Shown piece after piece: positions 6,714 to 13,379 of a stretch of DNA of 13,379 nucleotides. The position numbers and the translations under genes were made by a program. The number at the start of each line of letters is the position of its first letter. The stretch's first letter is position 1. Under the pieces are notes generated by a model. It searched no databases, was not told where the DNA came from, and saw only the letters and a list, made by a program, of their open reading frames with translations. The stretch comes from JBEKIK01 sp049509395. GTDB taxonomy: Bacteria > Planctomycetota > Planctomycetia > Pirellulales > Thermoguttaceae. The stretch is from assembly GCA_049509395.1 (NCBI GenBank), contig JBEKZY010000121.1, positions 1 to 13,379 of the forward strand. The letters run 5' to 3'.

Positions 6714-6737
6714 GTTACCACGCTCCTGCGTGGGAAC
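6714..6737. repeat. Palindrome in the 5' leader of the VIT/VWA gene
   Basis: GTTACCACGC (6714-6723) pairs with GCGTGGGAAC (6728-6737) around TCCT, with one mismatch. It matches the widespread CTCGTTCCCACGCTCC-type repeat seen in many bacterial genomes. It ends seven bases before the AAGGAGA ribosome site, so as RNA it could influence translation of the next gene. Confidence 0.65.
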
Positions 6738-6757
6738 GCACATAAGGAGAATCGCTC

Positions 6758-9139
6758 ATGTCCCGCACGATCATCCGATTGTTGGTCTTGGCCATTTTGG
6801 CCTCGCCCGCTGTTGTCAGGGCCCAGGGTATTTTGATAGTGACCGATCCCGATCAGCAAATTCGCTTGCCGCGGCCGATCATTATTTTACCGCCGGAGCA
6901 TTGGCCTCATCCGCGTCCGATTCCTGTGCCGCGGCCCCGGCCTCCGGTAAGTTACAAGATCAAGGAATTGGACATTCATGCCCGCTTGATCGACCAGGTG
7001 GCCCAGGTCCAGGTTTCACAGACCTTTGTCAACAGCGGCAGCCTGCCCATGGAGGTGGCCTTTGTTTTCCCATTGCCTTACGACGGGGCGGTGGAGCAGA
7101 TGACGCTGATGATCGACGGAAAAGAGTATCCGGCCAAATTGCTCGACGCCGGCGAGGCCCGTCGCATGTACGAGGAGATAGTCCGCAAAAATCGCGACCC
7201 GGCGCTGTTGGAGTGGATGGGCACGGGCTTGTTCAAAACCAGTGTGTTTCCGGTACCGGCCGGGGCCAGCCGCACCGTGTCGCTGCGATATTCCCAGCTC
7301 TGCCGCAAACAGGAAGGCCTGACCGACTTCCTATTTCCCCTGAGCACCGCCAAATATACCTCCGACGCCGTGGAAAAAGTCGATATCAACATATCGATCG
7401 AGAGCCAGGATGAAATCAAAAATGTTTACAGCCCCACCCATGCCATCGAAATCAAACGGCCCGACCAGCAACATGCAACCATCGTCTATTCCGGCAAGAA
7501 CGAAGTGCCCTCCTCCGATTTCCGCTTGTTTTACGACGTGGGCAAAGGCATGCTCGGCACGCGGGTGTTAAGCTATCGGCCGGAAAAGGAGAAGGAGGGA
7601 TTTTTCCTGCTCCTGGCCAGCCCGGAGATTAAAGCCGAAGTTGGAAAAATGGAGACCGGTTCTGATAATCCTTCAGGTAAAACGGTGATCTTCGTGATCG
7701 ACCGTTCGGGCAGCATGAGCGGCAAAAAAATCGAGCAAGTGCAAGCCGCGCTCAAATACGTGCTGAACAATCTCCACCAGGGCGATCTGTTCAACGTCAT
7801 TGCCTACGACGATCAGATCCAGAGTTTCCGGCCCGAACTGCAACGCTTCGACGAAGACACCCGCAAAGCGGCGTTGGGCTTTGTGGCCGGGCTTTATGCC
7901 GGAGGAAGCACGAACATCGACGCCGCGCTGCGCACCGCCCTAGGGCAGATCCAAGATGCCCGGCGCCCCAGCTACATCGTCTTCCTCACCGACGGCATAC
8001 CAACCGCCGGCGAGACAAACGAGATGAAGATCGCCTTGGACGCCAGGCAAGAGAACAAGCATCATGCGCGGATTTTCGCCTTTGGCGTGGGCTATGACGT
8101 GAACTCCCGCTTGCTGGACAAGATTGTCCGCGAGAATTTCGGCCAAAGCGAGTTCGTTCGTCCCAACGAAGACATCGAGGATCGCGTCAGCCGGCTGTAC
8201 AACCGCCTGGAATCGCCCGTGATGACCGGCGTAAACATACAGTTCGTCTCAGACGAGATGAAATCGGAAGAAGGCAGTCTTGTAAATCGGGTGTATCCCA
8301 AGGACGAGATGGATTTATTCGCGGGCGAGCAGTTGGTCTTAGTCGGCAGATACAAGAAACCCGGCACGGCAAAAGTGATTATTCAAGGAACAATTGGGCA
8401 GAAGCAAGAAAAGTTCGATTTTCCCGCCGTGTTTGTGGATAAAAGCGGCGACGAGAGTTTTGCATTTATCGAAAAACTTTGGGCCGTCCGCCGGGTGGGC
8501 GAAATTCTCGACGAGTTGGACCTGAAAGGCAAAAACAATGAACTGGTAAAGGAGTTGGTCGAGCTGGCCACCCGCCACGGCATCCTAACTCCCTACACTT
8601 CGTTCATGGCCAATGAGAATGTAAACCTCCACGATGTTGCCGCCAACGCAGGCTGGGCCGACCGCCGGCTGGGGGCATTGGACGTATCCGACGGCAACGC
8701 AGGGTTTGCCCAACGGGCGATGAAAGGCGGCATGCAACGTGTTGCACAAGCCTCGGCCCCTTCAAGCGGCGGCTCTTTCGGCTATGGGGCTCAGCCGGCG
8801 GAAGTACACGAAGCCTTGAGTGTTTTAAACTCCTCTCCCGCATTCCAAAGCGGCGGAGTCGCGGGCGCGGCTTACGCCGGCAACGCCGACAAGGAATTGG
8901 CCGACGTCGCGCAAAATATCCGCAACGTCGGCAATCGGACCTTCTATCAGCGCTCCGGACGCTGGATCGATTCGCTCTTGAGCACCGATCAGGAATCCAA
9001 CGCCAAGCGAATTAAGCAATTCAGCGACGAATACTTTGAACTCGCCCGGCGTCATGGACGCACGCTCTCGCAATACATGGTCTTCGACGAGCCCGTGCTC
9101 CTGAATCTGGATAATCAGGCGTATCTGATCGAACCATAA
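6758..9139 (+). CDS. Exported VIT and von Willebrand factor A domain protein
   Basis: 793 residues; AAGGAGA sits eight bases before the ATG. A signal peptide ends near VVRA-QG (about 22). A proline-rich stretch (36-63) precedes the VIT domain (about 64-190; VSQTFVNSG, VFPLP, RRMYEEIVRKNRDPALLEW, TSVFPVPAG). The vWA domain (about 307-485) has a complete MIDAS: DRSGSMSG (Asp315, Ser317, Ser319), Thr385 in GGSTN and Asp412 in FLTDG, so metal-dependent binding is likely. HGILTPYTSF (608-617) is typical of inter-alpha-trypsin-inhibitor-like bacterial proteins. The C-terminal part has NRTFYQRSGRWIDS and FSDEYFELARRH, a tail I recall from planctomycete homologues. Likely a periplasmic or surface protein-interaction factor; ligand unknown. 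No exosortase or LPXTG anchor is visible, and no partner gene is adjacent. Confidence 0.9.
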   Translation: MSRTIIRLLVLAILASPAVVRAQGILIVTDPDQQIRLPRPIIILPPEHWPHPRPIPVPRPRPPVSYKIKELDIHARLIDQVAQVQVSQTFVNSGSLPMEVAFVFPLPYDGAVEQMTLMIDGKEYPAKLLDAGEARRMYEEIVRKNRDPALLEWMGTGLFKTSVFPVPAGASRTVSLRYSQLCRKQEGLTDFLFPLSTAKYTSDAVEKVDINISIESQDEIKNVYSPTHAIEIKRPDQQHATIVYSGKNEVPSSDFRLFYDVGKGMLGTRVLSYRPEKEKEGFFLLLASPEIKAEVGKMETGSDNPSGKTVIFVIDRSGSMSGKKIEQVQAALKYVLNNLHQGDLFNVIAYDDQIQSFRPELQRFDEDTRKAALGFVAGLYAGGSTNIDAALRTALGQIQDARRPSYIVFLTDGIPTAGETNEMKIALDARQENKHHARIFAFGVGYDVNSRLLDKIVRENFGQSEFVRPNEDIEDRVSRLYNRLESPVMTGVNIQFVSDEMKSEEGSLVNRVYPKDEMDLFAGEQLVLVGRYKKPGTAKVIIQGTIGQKQEKFDFPAVFVDKSGDESFAFIEKLWAVRRVGEILDELDLKGKNNELVKELVELATRHGILTPYTSFMANENVNLHDVAANAGWADRRLGALDVSDGNAGFAQRAMKGGMQRVAQASAPSSGGSFGYGAQPAEVHEALSVLNSSPAFQSGGVAGAAYAGNADKELADVAQNIRNVGNRTFYQRSGRWIDSLLSTDQESNAKRIKQFSDEYFELARRHGRTLSQYMVFDEPVLLNLDNQAYLIEP

Positions 9140-9151
9140 ATGACTGATAGG

Positions 9152-9176
9152 GTAGCCCAGGTTCTCGAACCTGGGC
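9152..9176. repeat. GTAG-headed hairpin just after the VIT/VWA stop
   Basis: GTAG (9152-9155) leads into a near-perfect stem, GCCCAGGTTC with GAACCTGGGC (9155-9176), with a two-base TC centre. It starts 12 bases after the stop codon. It could work as a terminator, but only a short TTTT follows after GGC, so REP-like repeat is the safer call. Confidence 0.6.
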
Positions 9177-9177
9177 G

Positions 9178-9403
9178 GCTTTTGCCGCAAGAGGCTGAAA
9201 GAAAATCATAAAACCTTGCCAAAACCTCTTGGGCCTTCGTCCCACCGGTTCAAGAACCGGTGCTACCCGCTTTTGCCGCAAGAAGCTGAAAGAAAATCAT
9301 AAAACCTTGCCAAAACCTCTTGGGCCTTCGTTCCACCGGTTCAAGAACCGGTGCTACCCCGATTTTGGGCCTTCGTTCCACCGGTTTAAGAACCGGTGCT
9401 ACC
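9178..9403. repeat. Direct-repeat array with palindromic cores between convergent genes
   Basis: Two 91-bp units (9178-9268 and 9269-9359) differ at only a few bases and share TTTTGCCGCAAGARGCTGAA and CCTTGCCAAAACCTCTTGGG. A shorter 45-bp unit (9360-9404) repeats only the end. Each holds CACCGGTTCAAGAACCGGTG or a one-base variant (9243-9262, 9334-9353, 9379-9398). On the minus strand each palindrome is preceded by GTAG. The array fills the gap between the VIT/VWA gene and the EreA/ChaN-like gene, which converge here. Confidence 0.85.
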
Positions 9404-9430
9404 CCGATTTTGTTAGAGTTCCTGAATCCT

Positions 9431-11638
9431 TCAGTTCCGCTGTAAGTATCCATCGATGCCTTGCTTAAATCGTTCCAGCCATGAAGCATTGGTAATGTGC
9501 CAGTCTAGGCCTTCCCAGCCTTCCCATCGTTCCGCTTTGGGGTTCCATTGAAAAGGCAAGTCGCCCCGCAGGATCTCGCCGTCCTTCAGATTCATTTCGT
9601 AGTGTACGGTTGGTCGTCCTTTGCCGTCCAAAAACACTTTTCCCAGTTGCACTTCAACGATGGGATTCGTTTTAAACTTGGCGCATATCCAATTAACCCA
9701 AGCGGGGAGATCATGGTTGACTGTGTAATCGATGTCCTCGGGCAGGAAATGTTGCCACTGCCCTGCGGTCTGCCAATCACGATTGTAATCGGCCGTGCGT
9801 ATGGCCTGAAAAAGCCGCTTAGCCGCGGTCTCGACTTCATCGGCGAACTGCATGGCCTTTTCCTGTTTTTGTTTGCGCAACACGTCCTCCCAATGGCTGC
9901 CATAGTGCCAGGCGTTGAGCGGCCCGAGATGGGCTGCCGACCAGTTGGGGATGGGCTGGCCATAGTGAAATCCTTCCGATGCGACGACGCTGGCGCCGTC
10001 AAGTTGTTTCACAAGCCCGGCTTCAACCAGGCCTTTGCCGTACGTAATCCGCCAACGGCGATCCACTTCCCGGACGAACTCGTCTGAGAAATAGCCGGGG
10101 ATCACCGGGGAAAACACCTCGTCTTCCAGTGGTCCAAAGTAAAGGTAGGCGTGGAAGCCTTTGCCATAGGGATCACTGGTCAGTATGTCTGGATCGGCGT
10201 CAAAGACCTGCGTACCAAACGGCCCACGATCCAAGGGGAAGGCCATAGGCTTGTTTCCCACTGCCGCAAAGGCCGTCTCGAACAACCCCAAGGCCCGACG
10301 CCCGGTCACCTGGCCCAAGTTCGTCTCAACCGGCCCGTGTGGAATTACTGCAAAGACGTTTTCCTCCCCCAGTTTCTCGCGGAGATGCCAGCCCGCCGAC
10401 TTCATCGGTTCACCGTCCGGCCGGGTAAGATTCACCATTGCGTGGCCAAAGCCGACGATGAACAGCGCATGCCGCTTATCCGCGGCATGTTTTTCCAAAT
10501 CACGCACAATGTTCTCCGCCATTAACTGGTTGCGATCGACGTCATACTTACGCCAATCCTCGCGCCGTTTTATTTCCTTCCACGGCCGGGCCATATCGAC
10601 AATCATGATCCGAAGCCGCTGCGGTTCGGGCAGCTCTTGGTTGACTTCCCACACCGTGCGGAAGAAATCGAGGATCGGCTGGTCCGGCGAGCCCACCTCC
10701 ATCATGTCCCGCAGCATTTCGATTACCGGTTCGGGATCGTACTTCGAGGCAGCAAAGAAGCGATCTACCAATGGCTGGTCGTTCGAGGGAAGCTCCATGT
10801 AGATGACCCCAGCCTGGCGCGCGAACTCCGGCGAACGCACCAGGGCCGCGTCGAACGCCCAGGAGCGGGACAGGTGATGAATCTCGCCGAGGATCACAAC
10901 GCGGTGTTTGCCGATCGCATCCAAGAGGAATTGCCGCGGGTCTTTCGCCTCACGCCTGAGGAAATCCACGAAGGGTTGCAGATGGGCGGCCGGGTCGGCG
11001 ACCGGCGGGCGCTCGTCCCGCAGACGTTTGGCCGTCTCGTAGAGATACCCCGAGGCAACCTTCTTACGGGCATTTTCGATCGAGTCAGCGTGGTCGTTTC
11101 CGGTGTTCAGCCAACGTCCCTTTACAAGTTCCAACCATCGCAGATCCATGACGTAGCCTTCGCGGCCGTATACCTTCGTTCGCGCGATGACGACCGCGTG
11201 GGTTTCGTCCCAGACATGGACTTCGATGATTTCGCAGTTCAGAGAGATTTCCGCCACGTCTTTGGGCAACGGTTTCTTGGCGCCGGGTGTCATCCGGACC
11301 GCGAGTTCCGGTACGCTTAAGCGCTGCCAAAAAGGCCCGGAACCGCCTTCCATGATGTAGGCGCGTTCTATGGTCGCATAGGCCGACTCCGGGGTGGACA
11401 AGTCCTCCATATCCGGGAAATCCGCAACCTTTTTCCTTACTTCGTAAACGCGAATTCCACCCGCCGAATCGGAGCTAGACGACGAATCAGATTTAGCGCC
11501 GGACGTCGCAGAAGGGCTCGCCGCCGGTTCGTCGCCATAGGCCGCACTCGCGGCACACGTCAGGATTTCTGAGCAGATGCCGGAGGCCAAGAAAAGAAGG
11601 AATAGAAAATTAATCGACTTCATCATTCGAGCGTACAT
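9431..11638 (-). CDS. Exported three-part protein with EreA/ChaN-like (TIKI superfamily) domain
   Basis: 735 residues from the ATG at 11638, chosen because AAGGAG lies seven bases upstream; the open frame reaches 11719 without another good site. A signal peptide (about 1-33, LFLLFLASGIC) is followed by a Ser-rich linker (about 38-60). The N-terminal domain (about 63-195, STPESAYATIERAYI) resembles NTF2-like folds. The central domain (about 225-545) has VVILGEIHH (247-255), YMEL with Glu282 and GFGHA with His399. This E/H pattern occurs in erythromycin-esterase-like, ChaN haem-binding and TraB/TIKI proteins, which are hydrolases or metal/haem binders. The C-terminal part (about 590-735, TADYNRDWQTAGQ) again looks NTF2-like. 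Probably periplasmic. The reaction is unknown; I would not call it an erythromycin esterase. It diverges from the GNAT gene. Confidence 0.75.
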   Translation of the reverse strand: MYARMMKSINFLFLLFLASGICSEILTCAASAAYGDEPAASPSATSGAKSDSSSSSDSAGGIRVYEVRKKVADFPDMEDLSTPESAYATIERAYIMEGGSGPFWQRLSVPELAVRMTPGAKKPLPKDVAEISLNCEIIEVHVWDETHAVVIARTKVYGREGYVMDLRWLELVKGRWLNTGNDHADSIENARKKVASGYLYETAKRLRDERPPVADPAAHLQPFVDFLRREAKDPRQFLLDAIGKHRVVILGEIHHLSRSWAFDAALVRSPEFARQAGVIYMELPSNDQPLVDRFFAASKYDPEPVIEMLRDMMEVGSPDQPILDFFRTVWEVNQELPEPQRLRIMIVDMARPWKEIKRREDWRKYDVDRNQLMAENIVRDLEKHAADKRHALFIVGFGHAMVNLTRPDGEPMKSAGWHLREKLGEENVFAVIPHGPVETNLGQVTGRRALGLFETAFAAVGNKPMAFPLDRGPFGTQVFDADPDILTSDPYGKGFHAYLYFGPLEDEVFSPVIPGYFSDEFVREVDRRWRITYGKGLVEAGLVKQLDGASVVASEGFHYGQPIPNWSAAHLGPLNAWHYGSHWEDVLRKQKQEKAMQFADEVETAAKRLFQAIRTADYNRDWQTAGQWQHFLPEDIDYTVNHDLPAWVNWICAKFKTNPIVEVQLGKVFLDGKGRPTVHYEMNLKDGEILRGDLPFQWNPKAERWEGWEGLDWHITNASWLERFKQGIDGYLQRN

Positions 11639-11689
11639 AATCGTCTCCTTGGCAACGCGGGGAAAAGGAGGTCGGAAGTCTTTTGCCCT

Positions 11690-11719
11690 ATTGTAGATTC
11701 TCGTCGCTTGGAGCCGCAA
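11690..11719 (-). promoter_or_regulatory. Possible promoter of the EreA/ChaN-like gene
   Basis: On the minus strand TTGCGG (11719-11714) and TACAAT (11695-11690) are 18 bases apart. The -10 matches 5 of 6, the -35 only 3 of 6. Transcription would begin about 45 bases before the start codon at 11638. Confidence 0.3.
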
Positions 11720-11743
11720 GTGGTTGTGATAATCAATCCCCGA

Positions 11744-11773
11744 TTGACCATAACCCCTTGCTGCGTGTAAAAT
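11744..11773 (+). promoter_or_regulatory. Sigma-70-type promoter of the GNAT fusion gene
   Basis: TTGACC (11744-11749) and TAAAAT (11768-11773) are 18 bases apart, each matching 5 of 6 consensus positions. Predicted start near 11780 leaves a leader of about 38 bases before the ATG at 11818. It overlaps no other gene and points away from the EreA/ChaN-like gene. Confidence 0.5.
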
Positions 11774-11817
11774 CGTGGCTTTAAGTCAAGAAGACGAATC
11801 CTTCGGAAGCAAGAATA

Positions 11818-13379
11818 ATGGCCGATCTTAAAATTCATCGCGTAACAACCCGCCGGCAAAAAAGGCAGTTTTTGGAATTTCCTTGGGTTTTGTATGAGGG
11901 TGATCCCAATTGGGTCCCGCCGTTGCGGTCCAACCAGAAAGAATTAGTAGGCTATGTAGCCCATCCGTTTTACGCCCGGAACTCGGTGCAAACTTTTATT
12001 GCCATGCGCGGCGATGAAGTTTGCGGGCGGATCGCGGCCATTCTCAACCAGGGCCACAACGTGCACTACAACGAACGCCGCGGTTTTTTCGGCTTTTTCG
12101 AGTGCCGCGACGATCAGGAAGCCGCCGCCGGCCTTTTCGACGCGGTAAGAAGGTGGTTTGCCGATCAAGGCATCTATAAACTCCGCGGGCCGACCAATCC
12201 TTCGCTTAATTATGAATTGGGTCTGCTGATAGACGGTTTCGATTCCCAGCCCACCTTCATGATGACCTACAATCCGCCATATTATGAGCGGCTCATCGAT
12301 AATTATGGTTTTCGCAAGACCCAAGACCTTTACGCCTTCTGGGGACATTTAGACATGCTCCCGGCCATTTCGGCCAAGTTAAAGCCCATCGCCGACCAGA
12401 TCGTCGAGCGATACAACGTCAAATTGCGTTCGTTGGACAAATCGAAGTTCAAGGAGGACGTAAGAATGTTCCTCTCGCTTTACAACCGATCCATGGCGAA
12501 TACCTGGGGTTTCGTGCCCATGACGCCCGCCGAAGTCGATCACATGGCCGAGGGTTTGCGTTTCCTGATCGTGCCGGAAATGACAGTGGCGGCCGAAATC
12601 GACGGCCAGGTGGTAGGCGTCGCTTTCGGCCTGCCCGACTATAATCCCCGCATCAAGGAAATTGACGGCCGGTTGTTTCCCTTCGGTTTTTTCCATCTCC
12701 TGCGCAACAGGCGGGCCATAAAAAAGATTCGCCTCATCAGCACCAACGTCATTCCCGAGTTTCAGCGCTACGGCGTCGGATTGGTGCTGATGCAGGGGCT
12801 GGTGCCCAAGGCCATGGAGTGGGGGTTGCAAGAGGCCGAATTCTCCTGGGTTCTGGAATCGAACTCGCTCTCTTACGGGAGCCTTAAAAAAGGCGGCGCG
12901 AAAATCACCAAAACCTATCGGCTTTACGATTACGATGGTTCAGGGGGCGAGGTTCAGGGTTCAGGGTTCAGGGTTCAGGGTTCAGAACCTGATGTTCAGT
13001 TTAGCCGCGACCGGGCACCAACAGAAGGTTGGTCGGGGAGCGGGGTGGAAAAGGCGATACAGGCGCCGACGGTGCGGACTAAAACCGACATCGCGGCCGG
13101 CGGAAAATTGGAAATTCGAGAAGTTCGCTCAAACGCCGATTTGAACCGCTTTATTCGTCTTCCTTGGCACATTTATAAGAACGATCCGCATTGGGTCCCG
13201 CCCTTGATCGTCGAGGTCAAGGAATTTCTCAATCGCCGCAAACATCCTTTCTACTTGCACGGCGATGCGGCGCAATTCCTTGTCCTGCGCGATGGGCAGC
13301 CGCTTGGCCGAATACTGGCCAGCGACGATCCGCGCTACAACGAAAGCCATGCAAGTAATTTGGGCTGTTTTGGCATGTT
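11818..13379 (+). CDS. GNAT-type acetyltransferase-like protein with internal duplication, 3' partial
   Basis: The frame is open from ATG 11818 to the right edge (520 codons seen). The start has only a weak GGAAG site about 8 bases upstream. Residues 1-373 form a complete unit: FPWVLYEGDPNWVPPL (20-35), then a GNAT-like fold with VIPEFQRYGVG (311-321), where QRYGVG matches the acetyl-CoA-binding Q/R-x-x-G-x-G/A loop. After a linker (374 to about 428), a second unit begins at about 430 with LEIREV and LPWHIYKNDPHWVPPL, clearly related to the first unit, and runs out of the window. Single-unit homologues of about 370-390 residues are what I expect for the family, so this is a tandem fusion. Substrate unknown. 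The linker contains VQGSGFRVQGS, read from a heptamer repeat. Confidence 0.8.
   Translation, partial: MADLKIHRVTTRRQKRQFLEFPWVLYEGDPNWVPPLRSNQKELVGYVAHPFYARNSVQTFIAMRGDEVCGRIAAILNQGHNVHYNERRGFFGFFECRDDQEAAAGLFDAVRRWFADQGIYKLRGPTNPSLNYELGLLIDGFDSQPTFMMTYNPPYYERLIDNYGFRKTQDLYAFWGHLDMLPAISAKLKPIADQIVERYNVKLRSLDKSKFKEDVRMFLSLYNRSMANTWGFVPMTPAEVDHMAEGLRFLIVPEMTVAAEIDGQVVGVAFGLPDYNPRIKEIDGRLFPFGFFHLLRNRRAIKKIRLISTNVIPEFQRYGVGLVLMQGLVPKAMEWGLQEAEFSWVLESNSLSYGSLKKGGAKITKTYRLYDYDGSGGEVQGSGFRVQGSEPDVQFSRDRAPTEGWSGSGVEKAIQAPTVRTKTDIAAGGKLEIREVRSNADLNRFIRLPWHIYKNDPHWVPPLIVEVKEFLNRRKHPFYLHGDAAQFLVLRDGQPLGRILASDDPRYNESHASNLGCFGM
12937..12985 (+). repeat. GGTTCAG heptamer array in the GNAT linker
   Basis: Five exact tandem GGTTCAG units fill 12951-12985, with one more at 12937-12943. 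The unit is 7 nt, so three units encode seven residues read in all frames, giving VQGSGFR. The number of units sets the frame of everything downstream. It is the intact counterpart of the eroded repeat at 4689-4736. Confidence 0.9.

Noticed and set aside
9178..9403. CRISPR array.
   Set aside because: Units of 91 and 45 bp repeat in full with no unique spacers, and no cas genes are nearby.
11639..11719. Upstream start that would add 27 residues to the EreA/ChaN-like protein.
   Set aside because: It would bury the signal peptide; ATG 11638 has AAGGAG at good spacing.
12937..12985. Telomere-like or origin-related repeat.
   Set aside because: It is internal, short and inside an open reading frame; a simple sequence repeat explains it.

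Overview
The window looks like a chromosomal segment of moderate GC content from an environmental Gram-negative bacterium, most likely a planctomycete (Pirellulales-like). The reasons are the gene types (secreted GH2 glycosidase, a VIT plus von Willebrand A protein with the C-terminal tail I associate with planctomycetes, a small lipoprotein of a type I recall from planctomycetes) and the many hairpin repeats between genes. This assignment is inference from protein style; no rRNA or other marker gene is present.

Layout. 2-787 (+): 3' part of an HNH endonuclease gene, open at the left edge. Its last codons appear to be the 5' end of a decayed group II intron (752 to about 975, +). 1011-1257: repeat hairpins. 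1258-4146 (-): secreted GH2-type protein carrying three in-frame copies of a palindromic 51-bp repeat. 4162-4643: no gene, a dense cluster of hairpins and a 31-bp tandem repeat. 4644-5360 (-): lipoprotein with a repeat-derived C-terminal tail. 5361-5753: no gene, inverted repeat pair. 5754-6215 (-): tandem ACT-domain protein. 6216-6757: no gene, perfect 25-bp inverted repeat. 6758-9139 (+): exported VIT/VWA protein. 9140-9430: direct-repeat array between convergent genes. 9431-11638 (-): exported protein with an EreA/ChaN-like domain. 11639-11817: divergent promoter region. 11818 to the right edge (+): GNAT-type protein fused to a second copy of itself, with a GGTTCAG heptamer array at the joint.

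The genes do not form an operon and share no obvious pathway; most stand alone with their own ribosome binding site and are separated by repeats. I see no defence island, CRISPR array, phage module or complete transposon, and no convincing new multi-gene system.

The most distinctive pattern is invasion by short repeats. Nearly every intergenic gap carries hairpins, many with a GTAG or CTAG head like that of REP elements moved by REP-associated tyrosine transposases. Repeats or element ends have also entered four reading frames in frame, always at a protein end or a domain joint: the GH2 linker, the lipoprotein tail, the joint of the duplicated GNAT protein and the HNH C-terminus. The heptamer array in the GNAT fusion could act as a frame switch because its unit is not a multiple of three.
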